In this document: positions 27,514-37,021 of the stretch, piece after piece
How positions within the stretch are numbered: position 1 is the stretch's first letter
Layout of the letters: each line of letters opens with the position of its first letter
Origin: JAJDXO01 sp965213765
Lineage (GTDB): Bacteria > Pseudomonadota > Alphaproteobacteria > Rhodospirillales > UBA2165
DNA: 64,000 nucleotides
Direction: 5' to 3'
Assembly (NCBI GenBank): GCA_965213765.1
Contig: OZ243926.1
Location: 1,612,001-1,676,000 of the forward strand
Notes under the pieces: model-generated
The model's input: only the letters and a program-made list of their open reading frames with translations
Databases searched by the model: none
What the model was told of the DNA's origin: nothing
Made by a program: the position numbers and the translations under genes

Positions 27514-28061
27514 ATGAGCAATCCGCAACCTCTGGATGAACGGCTTGGCAGGCATGTCGAAACCCCGGTCGGCGGGGAGGTGGTGCGCGCCTTCGTGCCC
27601 CCGCCGCTCCCGCCGATACCTCCCATCGACGTCCTGCCTCTCCTACCGAAGCTGAGCGCTGCCGAACGTGCTCTCGGTCGCCTTGACGGCATAACTGTGC
27701 TTCTGCCCCGCCAGGAACTCTTCCTCTATATGTATGTGCGCAAGGAGGCCGTGCTCTCGTCGCAGATCGAAGGCACGCAATCGACCCTATCCGATCTGCT
27801 CCGGTTCGAGACCGAGGCCCAGGCGGGCGAACCTATCGACGACATCAGCGAGGTGTCGAACTATGTCGACGCCATGATGTATGGCCTGGAGCGGCTCGGC
27901 GATCTCCCCTTGTCACTTCGCCTGATTCGGGAAATGCATGAGCGATTGTTGCGCAGCGGGCGTGGCGGCACGAAGAGTCCCGGCGAATTCCGTCGGTCGC
28001 AGAACTGGGTCGGCGGCACGCGCCCCGGCAACGCGATATACGTCCCTCCGCCCGTAAGTCA
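27514..28061 (+). pseudogene. Fic protein, N-terminal half only (left copy)
   Basis: Identical to the first 182 residues of the complete gene at 43108-44295, including the inhibitory-helix motif SSQIEG (residues 82-87), but it ends at PPPVSQ where the inverted repeat stops. The catalytic HPFLDGNGR loop and the C-terminal winged helix are missing. The frame then runs through antisense codons of a hydrolase gene. It could at most produce an inhibitory fragment. Confidence 0.85.
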
Positions 28062-28131
28062 GGCCGTGATGAAGGGCGGCAATATCCTTGCGCTGCACCT
28101 CCGGAGGGGGCCAGGCATTATCCTATCCTCC

Positions 28132-28931
28132 TCAACTCGCCGCCCGGCTTTCCACGGCGTTCCAAAGAACCGCGTTGAAGGCTTCGGGCTGTTCAAAGTT
28201 CGGGATATGTCCGGCGCTCGCGATCGGATGGAAAGAAGCATCCGGCTGATGGGCTTTCAAAGTCTCCATGGCGGCGGGGATTGCCCCGTCGTCGGCACCG
28301 GCAATCAACGTAATGGGCACGTCCAGGGATGCGAAGGCGTCAACACAATCGTAATCCTTGAGGGCATTGGCGCAGGCGGTGAACCCGGCCAATGGCGTCG
28401 CGGCGATCATGTCTCGAAGGCGGTGGCCCACTTCCGAGGCGGCGACAGCGGGTTGCAGCCATCGCTGAACTGTCTCTTCGGCCAACGCGGTCATGCCGTT
28501 CGCTTCAGCGAACTCAATCCGTTCGGTCCAAGCGGTTTTGCCGGTAGGCGCCGTCTTCGCCATGCCGTCGGAAAGGATGAGGTGGTTGACCCGGGGCTTC
28601 ATACGCGTTGCCGCAAGAATGCCCGTCGGCACACCATGGACAAACCGACATAGGAAAACGTCTCGATGCCGATCTCATCCACAAGCTCGATCAAATCGTC
28701 AGCAAGTTGCGGAATGGTCGCGATGCTCGCGGGCACATCGGAATTGCCGTGACCGCGTTGATCATAACGAAGGATGGACCAGTCACCGGATAAGGCGTCG
28801 ACCTGCCTGTTCCAGATGGAGAGGCTCGTCATCAACGAGTTGGAAAATACGATCCAACCTCGGCTACCGGTTTCCGGTTCGTCTATGCGGTAGTTCAGCC
28901 GCGAGCCATCTTGGAGCGTCAACGTTGGCAT
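28132..28931 (-). pseudogene. Alpha/beta hydrolase (3-oxoadipate enol-lactonase-like), frameshifted
   Basis: An ATG at 28931 (MPTLTLQDGSRLNYRI...) gives an alpha/beta hydrolase N-terminus with the RYDQRGHGNS strand and nucleophile region YVGLSM. After GLSM the frame is lost. One extra G would restore GVPTGILAATRMKPRV and the rest of the enzyme: the acid-residue strand ITLIAGADDGAIP and the catalytic His in ASAGHIPNFEQPE, ending at 28132. A one-base deletion in the G run near 28640 explains this. The ATG overlaps the enoyl-CoA hydratase stop region, showing that the two genes were coupled. Confidence 0.75.
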
Positions 28932-28932
28932 G

Positions 28933-29694
28933 TCAGGTTCCTGTCCACTCTGGCTTTCGTTTTTCGACCACGGCGCGCACCGCTTCGCGGGCGTCATCCG
29001 TGGTCATGAGTGACGTGGAATAACTTTGCTCGAGTTGGTAACCGACCTCCGTCTCCAAAAACTCAACCTTGTTCAGCGCTTCCTTCGCCATGCGCAACCC
29101 GATGGGGGCTTTGGAGGCAATCTCTTCGGCAAGCGCCATCGCCGTTTCCATGAGCCTGTCCATCTCGACAACCTCTTGGACAAAGCCGAACCGATAGGCC
29201 TCTTCGGCGTCGATGGAGGTTCCCGTGAAGTACATGCGCCGAAGGATGCCTTGCGGGAAATGACGCATCATGTGTGACGCGCCGCCACACCGCCCCACAT
29301 TGATCTCAGGCGTACCAAACGTGGCGTGGCTTGCGGCAATGCGGATATCGGCGCATGAGGCAAGAACGGCCCCAGCGCCCAGCGCAGGCCCGTTTACGGC
29401 GGCGATAACGGGCACAGGGGCGTTGCGAAGTGCCTGGAAACAAGCCCGCACGGTCTTTGCCCGGCCCGGATCATCTTCAAGTTTTGCGGAGACAAACTCA
29501 TTGAGATCCAAGCCGGCGCAGAAGGCGCGTTCGCCGGCACCCGTGAAGACAATGCAGTTAATTCCCTGCCAAGTCCCGCCGTCGGTAAACACCGCGCCGA
29601 TTTCGGCGTAATCCGCCAAGGTAATGGCATTCACAGGCGGCACATTGATGGTGACGGTCGCCACGCGATCGCCTTTCTCAATCTTAACGCCCAT
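28933..29694 (-). CDS. Enoyl-CoA hydratase/isomerase family protein
   Basis: A 253-residue crotonase-fold enzyme. The CoA/oxyanion segment AFCAGLDLNEF is at about 57-67, and the second one (AAVNGPALGAGAVLASCADI) includes the glycine supplying the oxyanion hole. ATFGTPEINVGRCGGASHMM covers the region of the first catalytic Glu; the second Glu position of typical hydratases carries Gly-Gly here, so the reaction may differ (isomerase or decarboxylase type). GGAGAA precedes the start. It lies downstream of the TRAP permease and overlaps the broken hydrolase gene, indicating a leftward acyl-CoA or organic-acid operon. Confidence 0.85.
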   Translation of the reverse strand: MGVKIEKGDRVATVTINVPPVNAITLADYAEIGAVFTDGGTWQGINCIVFTGAGERAFCAGLDLNEFVSAKLEDDPGRAKTVRACFQALRNAPVPVIAAVNGPALGAGAVLASCADIRIAASHATFGTPEINVGRCGGASHMMRHFPQGILRRMYFTGTSIDAEEAYRFGFVQEVVEMDRLMETAMALAEEIASKAPIGLRMAKEALNKVEFLETEVGYQLEQSYSTSLMTTDDAREAVRAVVEKRKPEWTGT

Positions 29695-29728
29695 TCATCA
29701 TTCTCCGTTCATTCGTTTTTGTAAGGTT

Positions 29729-31711
29729 TCACAGCTCTTCCGTGTTCACAGTGGCCGAGCCGGCCGCTGCGGTTCTGTCGGTCGTGCCACGTCGCAGATA
29801 CCCACTCCCGAGCACCAGGACGAGTGCGCATATACCCAGCAAATCCGACATCAGATGAGGAATCAAAAGGGCGATCCCGCCGACCAGCAGGACGACAATC
29901 TCCCACGGCCACGCGGCCCGCCCGACACCGTAGATGTAGCGTTCGGATGCCATCGCGAGCATGAAGATCGAGACCATTGCCGTTGCGACGGACAGCGCCG
30001 CGTCGATCGGGCTTCCTTGGAGGATCAAGCTCGGATTGAGCGCGAAAAGGAACGGCAGCAGAAAAAGAATGGCGCCCAAACGCATGGCCGTCACGCCAAC
30101 CCGCATGGCCGGCGCCTTGGCGATGGAGGATGCCGCAACCGCGGCCATTGCCACCGGCGGCGTGATGTAGGACAACATGGCCCAATATAGAATGAAGAGG
30201 TGGCTCGCCATCTCGTTGAGGCCGCCTTCGACGAGTGCCGGGGCCAGGACGACGGCAAGAAAGATGTAGCACGCCGATACCGTCATCCCCATGCCGAGAA
30301 TGAAGCTCGTCATCGCGCCGAACAGGAGCAAAAGGTAGATGTTGTCGCCGGCAAGACTAAGCAGTTCCCGGCTAAAGGCATTGCCGACCCCCGTCATCGA
30401 GAGCGCCCCCACGACCATACCAACGCCGGCTAGAATGCCGACAAGTTGACCGATGTTTATTCCAGTCTCCATGATCAGTTCGATAATTGGAGCGAGGCGT
30501 TTTTTTGGCGCCGCCTTGATCAGCGCCGAGGCAATCAACAGCAGGGTAACGAAGAATGGCGCCCGCGATTCGATATTCCACCCGAGCAGCAAGGTGACCA
30601 GCGCGACCAGGCTGATGATAAATATCCAACCAGATTTCAGCACATTCGATAAGCGCGGCACCTCGTCCTTCGGCAATCCCATCAATCCTTTCCGGGCCGC
30701 ATAGCAATCCGTTTGGACCAATAGGACAAGATAGAACAAAACCGCCGGCACGGTCGCCGCAACCATGATCTCGACATAGGGCACGTTCATGAACGAGGCC
30801 ATGACGAAGGCGACGGATCCCATCACCGGCGGCATCAACGCGCCGCCAGTCGATGCACAACTTTCGACAGCGCCAGCGTACGTCGCCGGATACCCACTGC
30901 GCTTCATCGTTGGGATCGTCATCGCCCCTGTGGAGATTACGTTAGAGATCACGCTGCCCGAGAGGCTGCCGAAGAAGCCGCTGGACAGAATGGCGACCTT
31001 CGCCGGTCCTCCACGCGCCCGCCCCAACAATGCACCAGCAAGGTCCATGAAAAACGCGCCGCCGCCGGAAACGGTCAAGGCCACGCCGAAGACGATGAAA
31101 CCGATCAAGAGATCGGAAATGACCCGAATGGGGATTCCGATGATGCTTTCAATGCCGACGGCATGGCCCAGCACGGTTTCACTGGGCGACATCTGAACGC
31201 CCCAAAGAAAGCCCGGCATCGATCCGGTGAACAGGGGGAACGCGGCGAATACCGTGCAAATGATGAATAGCGGCGTCCCGGCGCAGCGCCGAACCGCTTC
31301 TAGCGACAGAAAAACAAGCGCCGCCGCCAAGACGACGACATGGGTCGGAGCCCTAAATTCCCAGCCCCGATGGAGGATATCTTCCGCATGGACGGCGAAG
31401 AACATGCACGTGCCGAAAACCGCGATCGCGAGGCACCAGTCAAACCAGGGGACGGCGTCGCTGTCGGAATCTCGTGCCGGCACGGAAAGGAATGCCACAG
31501 GCACAAACAGGCCGACGACGATGTAATAGTAGGCCGTGCTGATCGGTTGAAACCCGAAGGTCTCGAGATGAAAGATCTGATTGACGATCACGGCCAGGCC
31601 GGACGCCGACAGGCCAAACGGCACGAACCAAACCAGTCCGCGCAGGCGCCCAGCTTGGGCCTGCCAAGGTGCGTCTTGAATGCCGTCGTTAGAAGCACCG
31701 GGTTCCTGCAT
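29729..31711 (-). CDS. TRAP transporter permease, fused DctQ/DctM type (TAXI family)
   Basis: About 660 residues, almost entirely membrane segments. The N-terminal third is the small (DctQ-like) part. The large-subunit part carries the DctM signatures GSLSGSVISNVISTGAMTIP and SCASTGGALMPPVMGSVAF in the first half, then GMGMTVSACYIFLAVVLAPA and YWAMLSYITPPVAMAAVAAS in the second. Such fusions work with TAXI-type periplasmic receptors to import organic acids driven by an ion gradient. The matching receptor gene is just upstream but interrupted by an IS, so the system is probably inactive. The start could be ATG 31711 or TTG 31726. Confidence 0.88.
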   Translation of the reverse strand: MQEPGASNDGIQDAPWQAQAGRLRGLVWFVPFGLSASGLAVIVNQIFHLETFGFQPISTAYYYIVVGLFVPVAFLSVPARDSDSDAVPWFDWCLAIAVFGTCMFFAVHAEDILHRGWEFRAPTHVVVLAAALVFLSLEAVRRCAGTPLFIICTVFAAFPLFTGSMPGFLWGVQMSPSETVLGHAVGIESIIGIPIRVISDLLIGFIVFGVALTVSGGGAFFMDLAGALLGRARGGPAKVAILSSGFFGSLSGSVISNVISTGAMTIPTMKRSGYPATYAGAVESCASTGGALMPPVMGSVAFVMASFMNVPYVEIMVAATVPAVLFYLVLLVQTDCYAARKGLMGLPKDEVPRLSNVLKSGWIFIISLVALVTLLLGWNIESRAPFFVTLLLIASALIKAAPKKRLAPIIELIMETGINIGQLVGILAGVGMVVGALSMTGVGNAFSRELLSLAGDNIYLLLLFGAMTSFILGMGMTVSACYIFLAVVLAPALVEGGLNEMASHLFILYWAMLSYITPPVAMAAVAASSIAKAPAMRVGVTAMRLGAILFLLPFLFALNPSLILQGSPIDAALSVATAMVSIFMLAMASERYIYGVGRAAWPWEIVVLLVGGIALLIPHLMSDLLGICALVLVLGSGYLRRGTTDRTAAAGSATVNTEEL

Positions 31712-32700
31712 CACCGCGTCGACCAATTCAGAAATTAGAGAATTCCGGATTGCCGGGCACCGGACCCGAAGCTCGAGTTCAGCGGTCCCGACAATCCAGT
31801 TTCAAGTTGCGCCAGGGAGAAGTGTTGACGTCACTTTACGTTGCTCGCGCGGTAGCTCTTCCAGAACGCCGGCCAGGCGTCATCGGAAATTCCTTCGGCC
31901 TTGGCTTTCGCGCGTGCGGCGGTCCAAGCCGATTTCAGTGCGTTGGCGCGGGAAAGACGAGCTTCGTTCCACTTGTCGTGCTCGGCCGACCAGACACCTA
32001 CTTCCTTAAGATAGCGGATGGCGCCCGCGTGGAACGGCGCGCCGGCGGGCGGGGTGCCCGATATGGAAACTTTCCATTTCCCGGTCACTTTGGTCGCCTT
32101 CTTGTAAATGTCGAACGACTGGTCCAGCGCTTTGGCCATGTTGTAAACGGTTTCCTCGCTGACATTCGCATACGTTGCAAGTTGCGGGTACCGATAGCCG
32201 AGGAGCTCAGCAGGGGCGTCCTTGGAAGCGGCGACGCCGACGCTGGCTTTAGTTGGCGAATGCACCGTGGAAAACGCCCTTAGGCGCGCCCAACCAGCTT
32301 TGTCAGACGCCGGCACGTTGACCCAACGCACGCCGCGCCCGGCTTCGGCTTTACGCAGTCCGGACGACGTCGGAATCGCCGGCGCGGCATCGATGTCACC
32401 GGCAACAAAGGCTTTCAGCATCGCACCGTAGGACGGATAGACGACCTTCTTGATATCGCCTTCGGACAGTCCGGCAAAAGCCAACACCGCCCCAATGTTC
32501 AAATCAATCGACGGGTTCGCTTTGACAAACCCAATCTTCTTCCCGCGAAGACCCGCTGCCGATCTAATATCGGTATCTCCACCCGCAGCCAAGCCGACGG
32601 CTGCCGGACGGCCAAGGACGGCGCGCAAATCCTGCGGACCCCAATCGGCGGCGGCGAATTCGACAACGCCTTCGGACGCGAAATACAACTCGTTGCCTAA

Positions 32701-33632
32701 GAGTTCAACTCGAAACTAGTTGAGTGATTTCAGTCGGTTGTGTCTTACTCGGTTGTGTCAAAGCAAACGAGGAGGCACAACATGTGGACCGAAATCACTC
32801 GCCCGAAGTATGAGCGCCGTGGTGGCCGCTATGCAAGCGACCTGACGGATCGAGAGTGGGCGTTGATCGCGCCGTTCATGCCGCCGCGCAAGAAGATAGG
32901 CCGGCCGCGGACGACGGAGTTGCGCAATGTCATGGATGCGATCATGTACATGGCCTCGACGGGCTGTCAGTGGGCGATGCTGCCGAACGACTTCCCACCG
33001 CCCTCCACGGTCCAGCGCTACTTTTACGACTGGCGCTCGAACGGGGTGCTGGAGGCAATCAACCATGATCTGGTTGTGGCGGCCCGTGAGCTGGAAGGAC
33101 GCGAGGCCGGCCCGAGCGCCGGGGTGATCGACAGCCAGAGCGTGAAAACCACGGAAAGCGGTGGTATTCGGGGCTACGACGCGGGCAAGAAGATCAAGGG
33201 CCGCAAGCGTCACATCGTCACCGATACGCTTGGCCTGCTGCTCGGCCTGATCGTGCATTCAGCCGATATCCAGGACCGCGACGGCGCGCCCGGGGTCCTC
33301 AAATCGATCCGTCATCGCTTTCCCCAACTGCGTCACCTCTTCGCCGACGCCGCCTATGGCGGACCAAAACTTGAGGGTGCCCTCGAAGACATCGGCCGCT
33401 GGACGATCGAGATCATAAGACGTCCCGATACCGCCAAGGGCTTTGAGGTCCTGCCCAGGAGATGGGTCGTCGAGAGGACCTTCGCTTGGCTCAACCGATG
33501 CCGCCGACTGGCCAAGGACTGGGAGAAATCAATCGCCTCCGCACAGGCATGGATCCTCGTCGCACACATCCGACTCCTCACAAGGCGGATCGCAAGCCAT
33601 TGTTATTAAATGTAGAGTTTCGAGTCAGACTC
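32701..33632 (+). mobile_element. Complete IS5-family insertion sequence
   Basis: A 932-bp element with ends GAGTTCAACTCGAAACT (left) and GAGTCTGACTCGAAACT (right, minus strand), flanked by 3-bp direct repeats TAA (32698-32700, 33633-33635), as expected for IS5-family groups that target TNA sites. It inserted in the TAXI receptor gene in opposite orientation to it. This is the only complete copy in the window; related partial or hybrid copies are at 6253-7030 and 25795-26156. Confidence 0.9.
32782..33609 (+). CDS. IS5-family transposase
   Basis: A 275-residue transposase beginning MWTEITRPKYERRGGRYASD, with GGAGG seven bases before the ATG, which is preferred over the upstream start. The DUF4096-type N-terminal domain (WALIAPFMPPRKKIGRPRTT, MASTGCQWAMLPNDFPPPST) is followed by the DDE core: Asp in GVIDSQSVKTTESGG, Asp in HLFADAAYGGPKL, and the Glu with the Y-R-K-like motif in RWVVERTFAWLNRCRRLAKD. 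A single complete frame with no frameshift; probably active. Confidence 0.9.
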   Translation: MWTEITRPKYERRGGRYASDLTDREWALIAPFMPPRKKIGRPRTTELRNVMDAIMYMASTGCQWAMLPNDFPPPSTVQRYFYDWRSNGVLEAINHDLVVAARELEGREAGPSAGVIDSQSVKTTESGGIRGYDAGKKIKGRKRHIVTDTLGLLLGLIVHSADIQDRDGAPGVLKSIRHRFPQLRHLFADAAYGGPKLEGALEDIGRWTIEIIRRPDTAKGFEVLPRRWVVERTFAWLNRCRRLAKDWEKSIASAQAWILVAHIRLLTRRIASHCY

Positions 33633-34076
33633 TAAGAACCCGAATGAGGCCCGGCCGGTCTTCATGGGTAAGAGCCGACCGACCGCGGTTCCGGAAGGTA
33701 CGATGCGAACTTTCGTGCCGAACATCTTGCCGAAGGCATCGGCCATCCCGGAAGCCTCCACATATCCAGCGGAACCGGAGCCGTATGATGTCCAAACCAA
33801 ACTTTTCGGCAAACTCGCCTTATCCTGAGACATGGCAGCCGGAGACATAAGAAATGCAACCGCAGCAGCCGCGATAGCAGCACCACGATTTGATAAGATA
33901 CTCTTCATTGGCAGTCCTCCATTTTTATCCAAGGATCACGCTTCGATCTCGGCGAGACGGCTCGACAAATCTCCAAGCGATCACGGTACCCCCATAGTGG
34001 TCTAGGCAGATTAAGTACGTTAAAGATAATTATATAGCTTTATGATTTTTATGGCAATATACGGGATCGCTTCGCC

Positions 34077-34856
34077 TCAAGCCGCCAGGGTTGCGTCGAA
34101 CTCCGATAGGAGCTTCGCGACGATTTCCGGTCGCTCGTAAGGCAGCGCATGGCTCGCCCCATCAACAACCCGGATCGTCACGCGATCGCCGAATTCCTTC
34201 GACAATTCGTCGTGTTGCGCCGGGGGCCGGAACGGATCTTCACTGCCGATCAAATCCAGGATTCTCGCGTTCCCGCCGGACCACCATTGTTCACGCGGCG
34301 TGCGCTTGCGGGCCTGACGTTGGGCGACCAGGAATTCCCTATTCCAACCCTTCAGCCAAGTGGTTGGATCGTTGCCGACGGCAAAGAAGCCGGTTCGCAA
34401 TGCATCGAGGCGTTCTTGCTTGGAGGCACCGGGAAGCGACAGTGTGTCAATGACGGCGCTCAACTCGGCCGGCACCTTCTCCGCGCCGGCGGCGAGCATT
34501 GCGAGGCCACGCACGACATCGGGGGACCCGGCGCCGATGGCCCGGGTGGTGATGCTCCCGAATGCATGCCCCGCAAACAGGGCGGTGTCCGCCTCCTCTC
34601 TCACAACCGTGACGACATCGTTGGCCAGGATGAGCAGGTCGACAGTATCAAGTGCACCTGTGCTGCCATTGACGCCTCGCGGTTCAGGCAACAGCACTTG
34701 ATGTCCGAGATCGACGAGACAGCGGGCCAGATCCTCAAAATCTTCGCAGCCACGGCCTACGGAAGGCAGCAGGCAAATCGTCGATCCATTGCCGGCGCGG
34801 CGATAGACAATACTCGAAGTGCCTGTTTCTGCGGTCCGTGCTTCGAATATCTTCAC
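34077..34856 (-). CDS. Alpha/beta hydrolase
   Basis: A 259-residue hydrolase starting MKIFEARTAETGTSS, with GGGGGA about eight bases upstream. The nucleophile elbow is GHAFGS (Ser at about 102), the acid residue lies in LDLIGSEDPFRPP (~207) and the His in VDGASHALPYERPE (~235), so a complete catalytic triad is present. Substrate unknown; enol-lactone or ester hydrolysis would fit the neighbouring organic-acid genes. Its ATG overlaps the stop of the truncated tctA gene, showing that it belonged to that operon. Confidence 0.8.
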   Translation of the reverse strand: MKIFEARTAETGTSSIVYRRAGNGSTICLLPSVGRGCEDFEDLARCLVDLGHQVLLPEPRGVNGSTGALDTVDLLILANDVVTVVREEADTALFAGHAFGSITTRAIGAGSPDVVRGLAMLAAGAEKVPAELSAVIDTLSLPGASKQERLDALRTGFFAVGNDPTTWLKGWNREFLVAQRQARKRTPREQWWSGGNARILDLIGSEDPFRPPAQHDELSKEFGDRVTIRVVDGASHALPYERPEIVAKLLSEFDATLAA

Positions 34857-35434
34857 TTCCCCCAGTTCGACACAGAGGTCGCTGTGTCGTCAGAAGCCTC
34901 CGTGCCCTTGCGACGTTTCGGCCCGAGGTAAATCACGGAGAGTACGGACAAAGCCAAAAGGACCAGGGCGATGGGATGGTCGAGGACGGCCATCAACTGG
35001 TTCTCGGTAATCAGGCGTGTCTTCAGGATCGCCGATTCCAACTGCGGCGTCAGGATGAAGGCGACGATAAAGGCGACAATTGAGTAACCGAAGTAGCGCA
35101 TAAGATAGCCGACGAGCGCCATGCCTATCATCACGAAGACACCGAAGATCCCGCCAGCCGCCACATAGGACCCGGTCAGGCAAAGCAGCATCGCGGCCGG
35201 ATAGACCACGGAACCCGGCGCGGAAACGATAAGTGCCCAGAACCGCATGCCGATCTGACCCACGCCCAGGTTGCAGAAGTTAGCAATCAGCATGGCGCCG
35301 AACATGCCGTAAATCAGGCGGCCCTGCTCCTCAAAGAGCAAGGGGCCGGGCTGCACGCCGTGGATCATGAAGGCCGACACAAGAAGGGCCGCAGCGATGT
35401 TTCCGGGAATGCCGAGGGTCAGCAGGGGGATCAG
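34853..35434 (-). pseudogene. tctA: Tripartite tricarboxylate transporter permease TctA, C-terminal part
   Basis: About 190 residues of TctA: PLLTLGIPGNIAAALLVSAF, then MIHGVQPGPLLFEEQGRLIY and three or four further membrane segments, ending in a short charged tail (KRRKGTEASDDTA). Full TctA has about 500 residues, so the first 60 percent is lost. At about 35434 the frame continues upstream without a stop into integrase codons. The conserved GIPG and GVQPGP motifs are intact, but transport is unlikely. No TctB or TctC is present. Confidence 0.8.
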
Positions 35435-35766
35435 GTTCGCGATCCGGTTTGCCGCCGACTTGACGGGATCGTTGGCAAGATGGGCGTATCGCGCGGTTGT
35501 CTGAACCTGGGTGTGGCCGAGTAGCTTGCCGATCATCGGCAAGCCTTCGCCGACGAGCAAACCGCCACTGGCAAAGCTATGGCGGAGGTCATGAATTCGC
35601 ACATCGTCGAGCCCGGCCCGAGCCCGGATACGCCGCCAGGGGTGTTGCAGGTCGGTGAGATGGCTGTCGGGCTTGCGCCCGGCGATCACCCACGGATTGT
35701 TGTCCTTCCGGTGAATGCCGCGCAACACGGCGACGGCCGGATCGCCCAGCGGACTCGAACCGCCGT
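35435..35766 (-). pseudogene. Tyrosine integrase catalytic-domain fragment fused to tctA
   Basis: In frame with tctA, the codons read PLGDPAVAVLRGIHRKDNNP, then SHLTDLQHPWRRIRARAGLD, VRIHDLRHSFASGG, KLLGHTQVQTTARYAHL and VKSAANRIANLI. HDLRH supplies the His and second Arg, LGHTQ the third His/Trp position and RYAHL the nucleophilic Tyr, so most of the recombinase active site is present, but the first Arg box and N-terminal domains are missing. The ORF is thus an integrase-TctA chimera with Met at 35728 as its first possible ATG. Confidence 0.8.
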
Positions 35767-35949
35767 TTCTCTCCCCATCACGCGCAACATCCTCTCCAGG
35801 ATAGGTGCCCTTTGTGCTGGCCGTCGCCGCGGTCCCGAAGTAACGGATGCATCTGGCTCACGAGACGCGTAGTGAACCGGGAGAGATCGTGGGCGGCGGG
35901 AAGCGGCGGCTGGCGATGGCACCTGTAGCGCGGGCGTAGGTTCCTCGAT

Positions 35950-36322
35950 GCGCCGGGCGTCGGCGGTGGGTGAAGAACTGGTCCCGGTCGAGAGCCGACT
36001 TTGCGCCGCCTTTGATGCGGACCGCCGGTTGCACATAGGCTCCGTCGCGAGGCTCGGCCTCGGGGTACCAAACAAGCAGTGTCTGTCCGTCCGGATCGGC
36101 GTCGTCTATCTCGATTCGCCCGGCGCCGGCGGTGGCGTCGCGGAGTTGCGCGTCCAGGAACTCTCGGAGCGGTCCGGTGATGTAAGCGCGGCATGCGTCC
36201 CTGATCGCGGCGAGCCTGGCTTGACGTTTTTTTCTCGACAGGGATTCCAATTCCCCGACGGACGCCGGTTCGTCGAGGTCGTCCCGGAACACGGTGATGT
36301 CGATGTCCTCGGAGAAACGCAT
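35950..36322 (-). pseudogene. AbiEii-type nucleotidyltransferase fragment
   Basis: A minus-strand stretch MRFSEDIDITVFRDDLDEPA, then RAYITGPLREFLDAQL and DADPDGQTLLVWYPEAEPRD followed by VQPAVRIKGGAKSALD. The FSEDIDITV segment with its DxD pattern matches the catalytic motif of AbiEii-type toxins (MNT-fold nucleotidyltransferases of type IV toxin-antitoxin systems). The preceding GGT/GS part and the C-terminal half are missing and no AbiEi antitoxin is nearby. It directly abuts the HTH module on the opposite strand. Confidence 0.6.
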
Positions 36323-36392
36323 TTTGCCGTGGCGATCCGGGACCGCTTGCGGTGTAATCGGTGCGACGGCTGCGGATGGATGGGCAACGGGA

Positions 36393-36797
36393 ATGGCGCG
36401 ACATACGGGGAGGAGCTTCCGGCCCGGCGACGGTCCGGGCAAGCGCGACGGCAGCCGGCCGGGCGGGGACGCGTCCGAAGGCGTCGGGAGTGGTGTGGCG
36501 GGCACGCTTGCCCTACCCGCGAACCTGGGGCGCTCGCTCCGCCATCTCGACGACGGAGACCTGGACCGGCTGCTCGAAGCGGTGGCCGCGGAAGCCCGCA
36601 GGCGCGGCCGGACGGACGGCAAGACGACTGGAGCACGGGCGCGCGGCAAAGCCGCGCCGGTGACGGCGGGACAGGAAAAGCTGATCCTGGCCGCGTCGGA
36701 GGCCGGGCTGACGCCGGCGGCGATCGCCCGGGAGTTCCGCCTGTCGCGCGCCCAGGTCGAGGGCGTTCTGGCCGGCGCCCGGCAGGGTCGGCGGTGA
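36393..36797 (+). CDS. Hin-like helix-turn-helix protein (copy 1)
   Basis: A 134-residue protein (MARHTGRSFRPGDGPGKRDG...). The first half is basic and glycine-rich; LRHLDDGDLDRLLEAVAAEA is helical. The last 45 residues, VTAGQEKLILAASEAGLTPA followed by AIAREFRLSRAQVEGVLAG, look like the resolvase/Hin-type helix-turn-helix. Probably DNA-binding. The downstream pRiA4b-family gene begins 68 bases later, and the same pair recurs at 40277-41377, so the two form a conserved module. The start is uncertain because the reading frame is open further upstream. Confidence 0.55.
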   Translation: MARHTGRSFRPGDGPGKRDGSRPGGDASEGVGSGVAGTLALPANLGRSLRHLDDGDLDRLLEAVAAEARRRGRTDGKTTGARARGKAAPVTAGQEKLILAASEAGLTPAAIAREFRLSRAQVEGVLAGARQGRR

Positions 36798-36864
36798 GGT
36801 TTTCGGCGGCGCTCGCGGAAGTCGTGGACGCAGGAGGCATGCAGGCATACATGAAGGAGAGACG

Positions 36865-36945
36865 ATGCAGGGAGGCCGCGCGGCGTCGGGCGCGGCGGGA
36901 GTGTCCCTTATGATCGAGCAGGTCGCGCGTATCCGTACCGAACTG
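36865..36945 (+). pseudogene. pRiA4b ORF-3-like gene, first 27 codons only
   Basis: The ribosome-binding site GGAGAG and codons for MQGGRAASGAAGVSLMIEQV and ARIRTEL match the start of the complete gene at 40745, then the sequence changes completely. This is the broken end of the duplicated HTH/pRiA4b module. Confidence 0.75.
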
Positions 36946-37021
36946 CCGCCCATTTCAACCCTGTTGGCGACAGCCTTGTACGGTCCACCAAAGTGGGGTA
37001 ACTCCAGCGGAGGACTGAAAC

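Larger units (their letters stand above)
26157..28061. repeat. Left arm of a 1905-bp inverted duplication (right arm 43748-45652)
   Basis: Every position p here pairs with 71809-p in the right arm, with no insertion or deletion; the encoded lipoprotein and Fic N-terminus are identical in both arms. The outer edge coincides with a TTA/TAA insertion site of IS5-like elements in both arms, and the inner edge cuts fic here. The two arms bracket 15,686 bases. Confidence 0.9.
31831..33908 (-). pseudogene. TAXI-family TRAP transporter solute receptor, interrupted by IS5
   Basis: The N-terminal part (33908-33633, GGAGG before the ATG) has a signal peptide (MKSILSNRGAAIAAAAVAFL...) and TSYGSGSAGYVEASGMADAF; the gene is then split by the IS element at 32701-33632. 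The rest (32697-31831) reads ELYFASEGVVEFAAADWGPQ and GKKIGFVKANPSIDLNIGAV up to FWKSYRASNVK. Removing the element and one TAA repeat restores a continuous receptor of about 380 residues, normal for the TAXI family. It lies 120 bases upstream of its permease gene. Confidence 0.88.

Noticed and set aside
35735..35770. A tRNA-like T arm (GGCGGTTCGAGTCCGCT on the minus strand)
   Set aside because: No matching acceptor, D or anticodon arm is found, and the bases are in-frame integrase codons (GGSSPLGDPAVAV).
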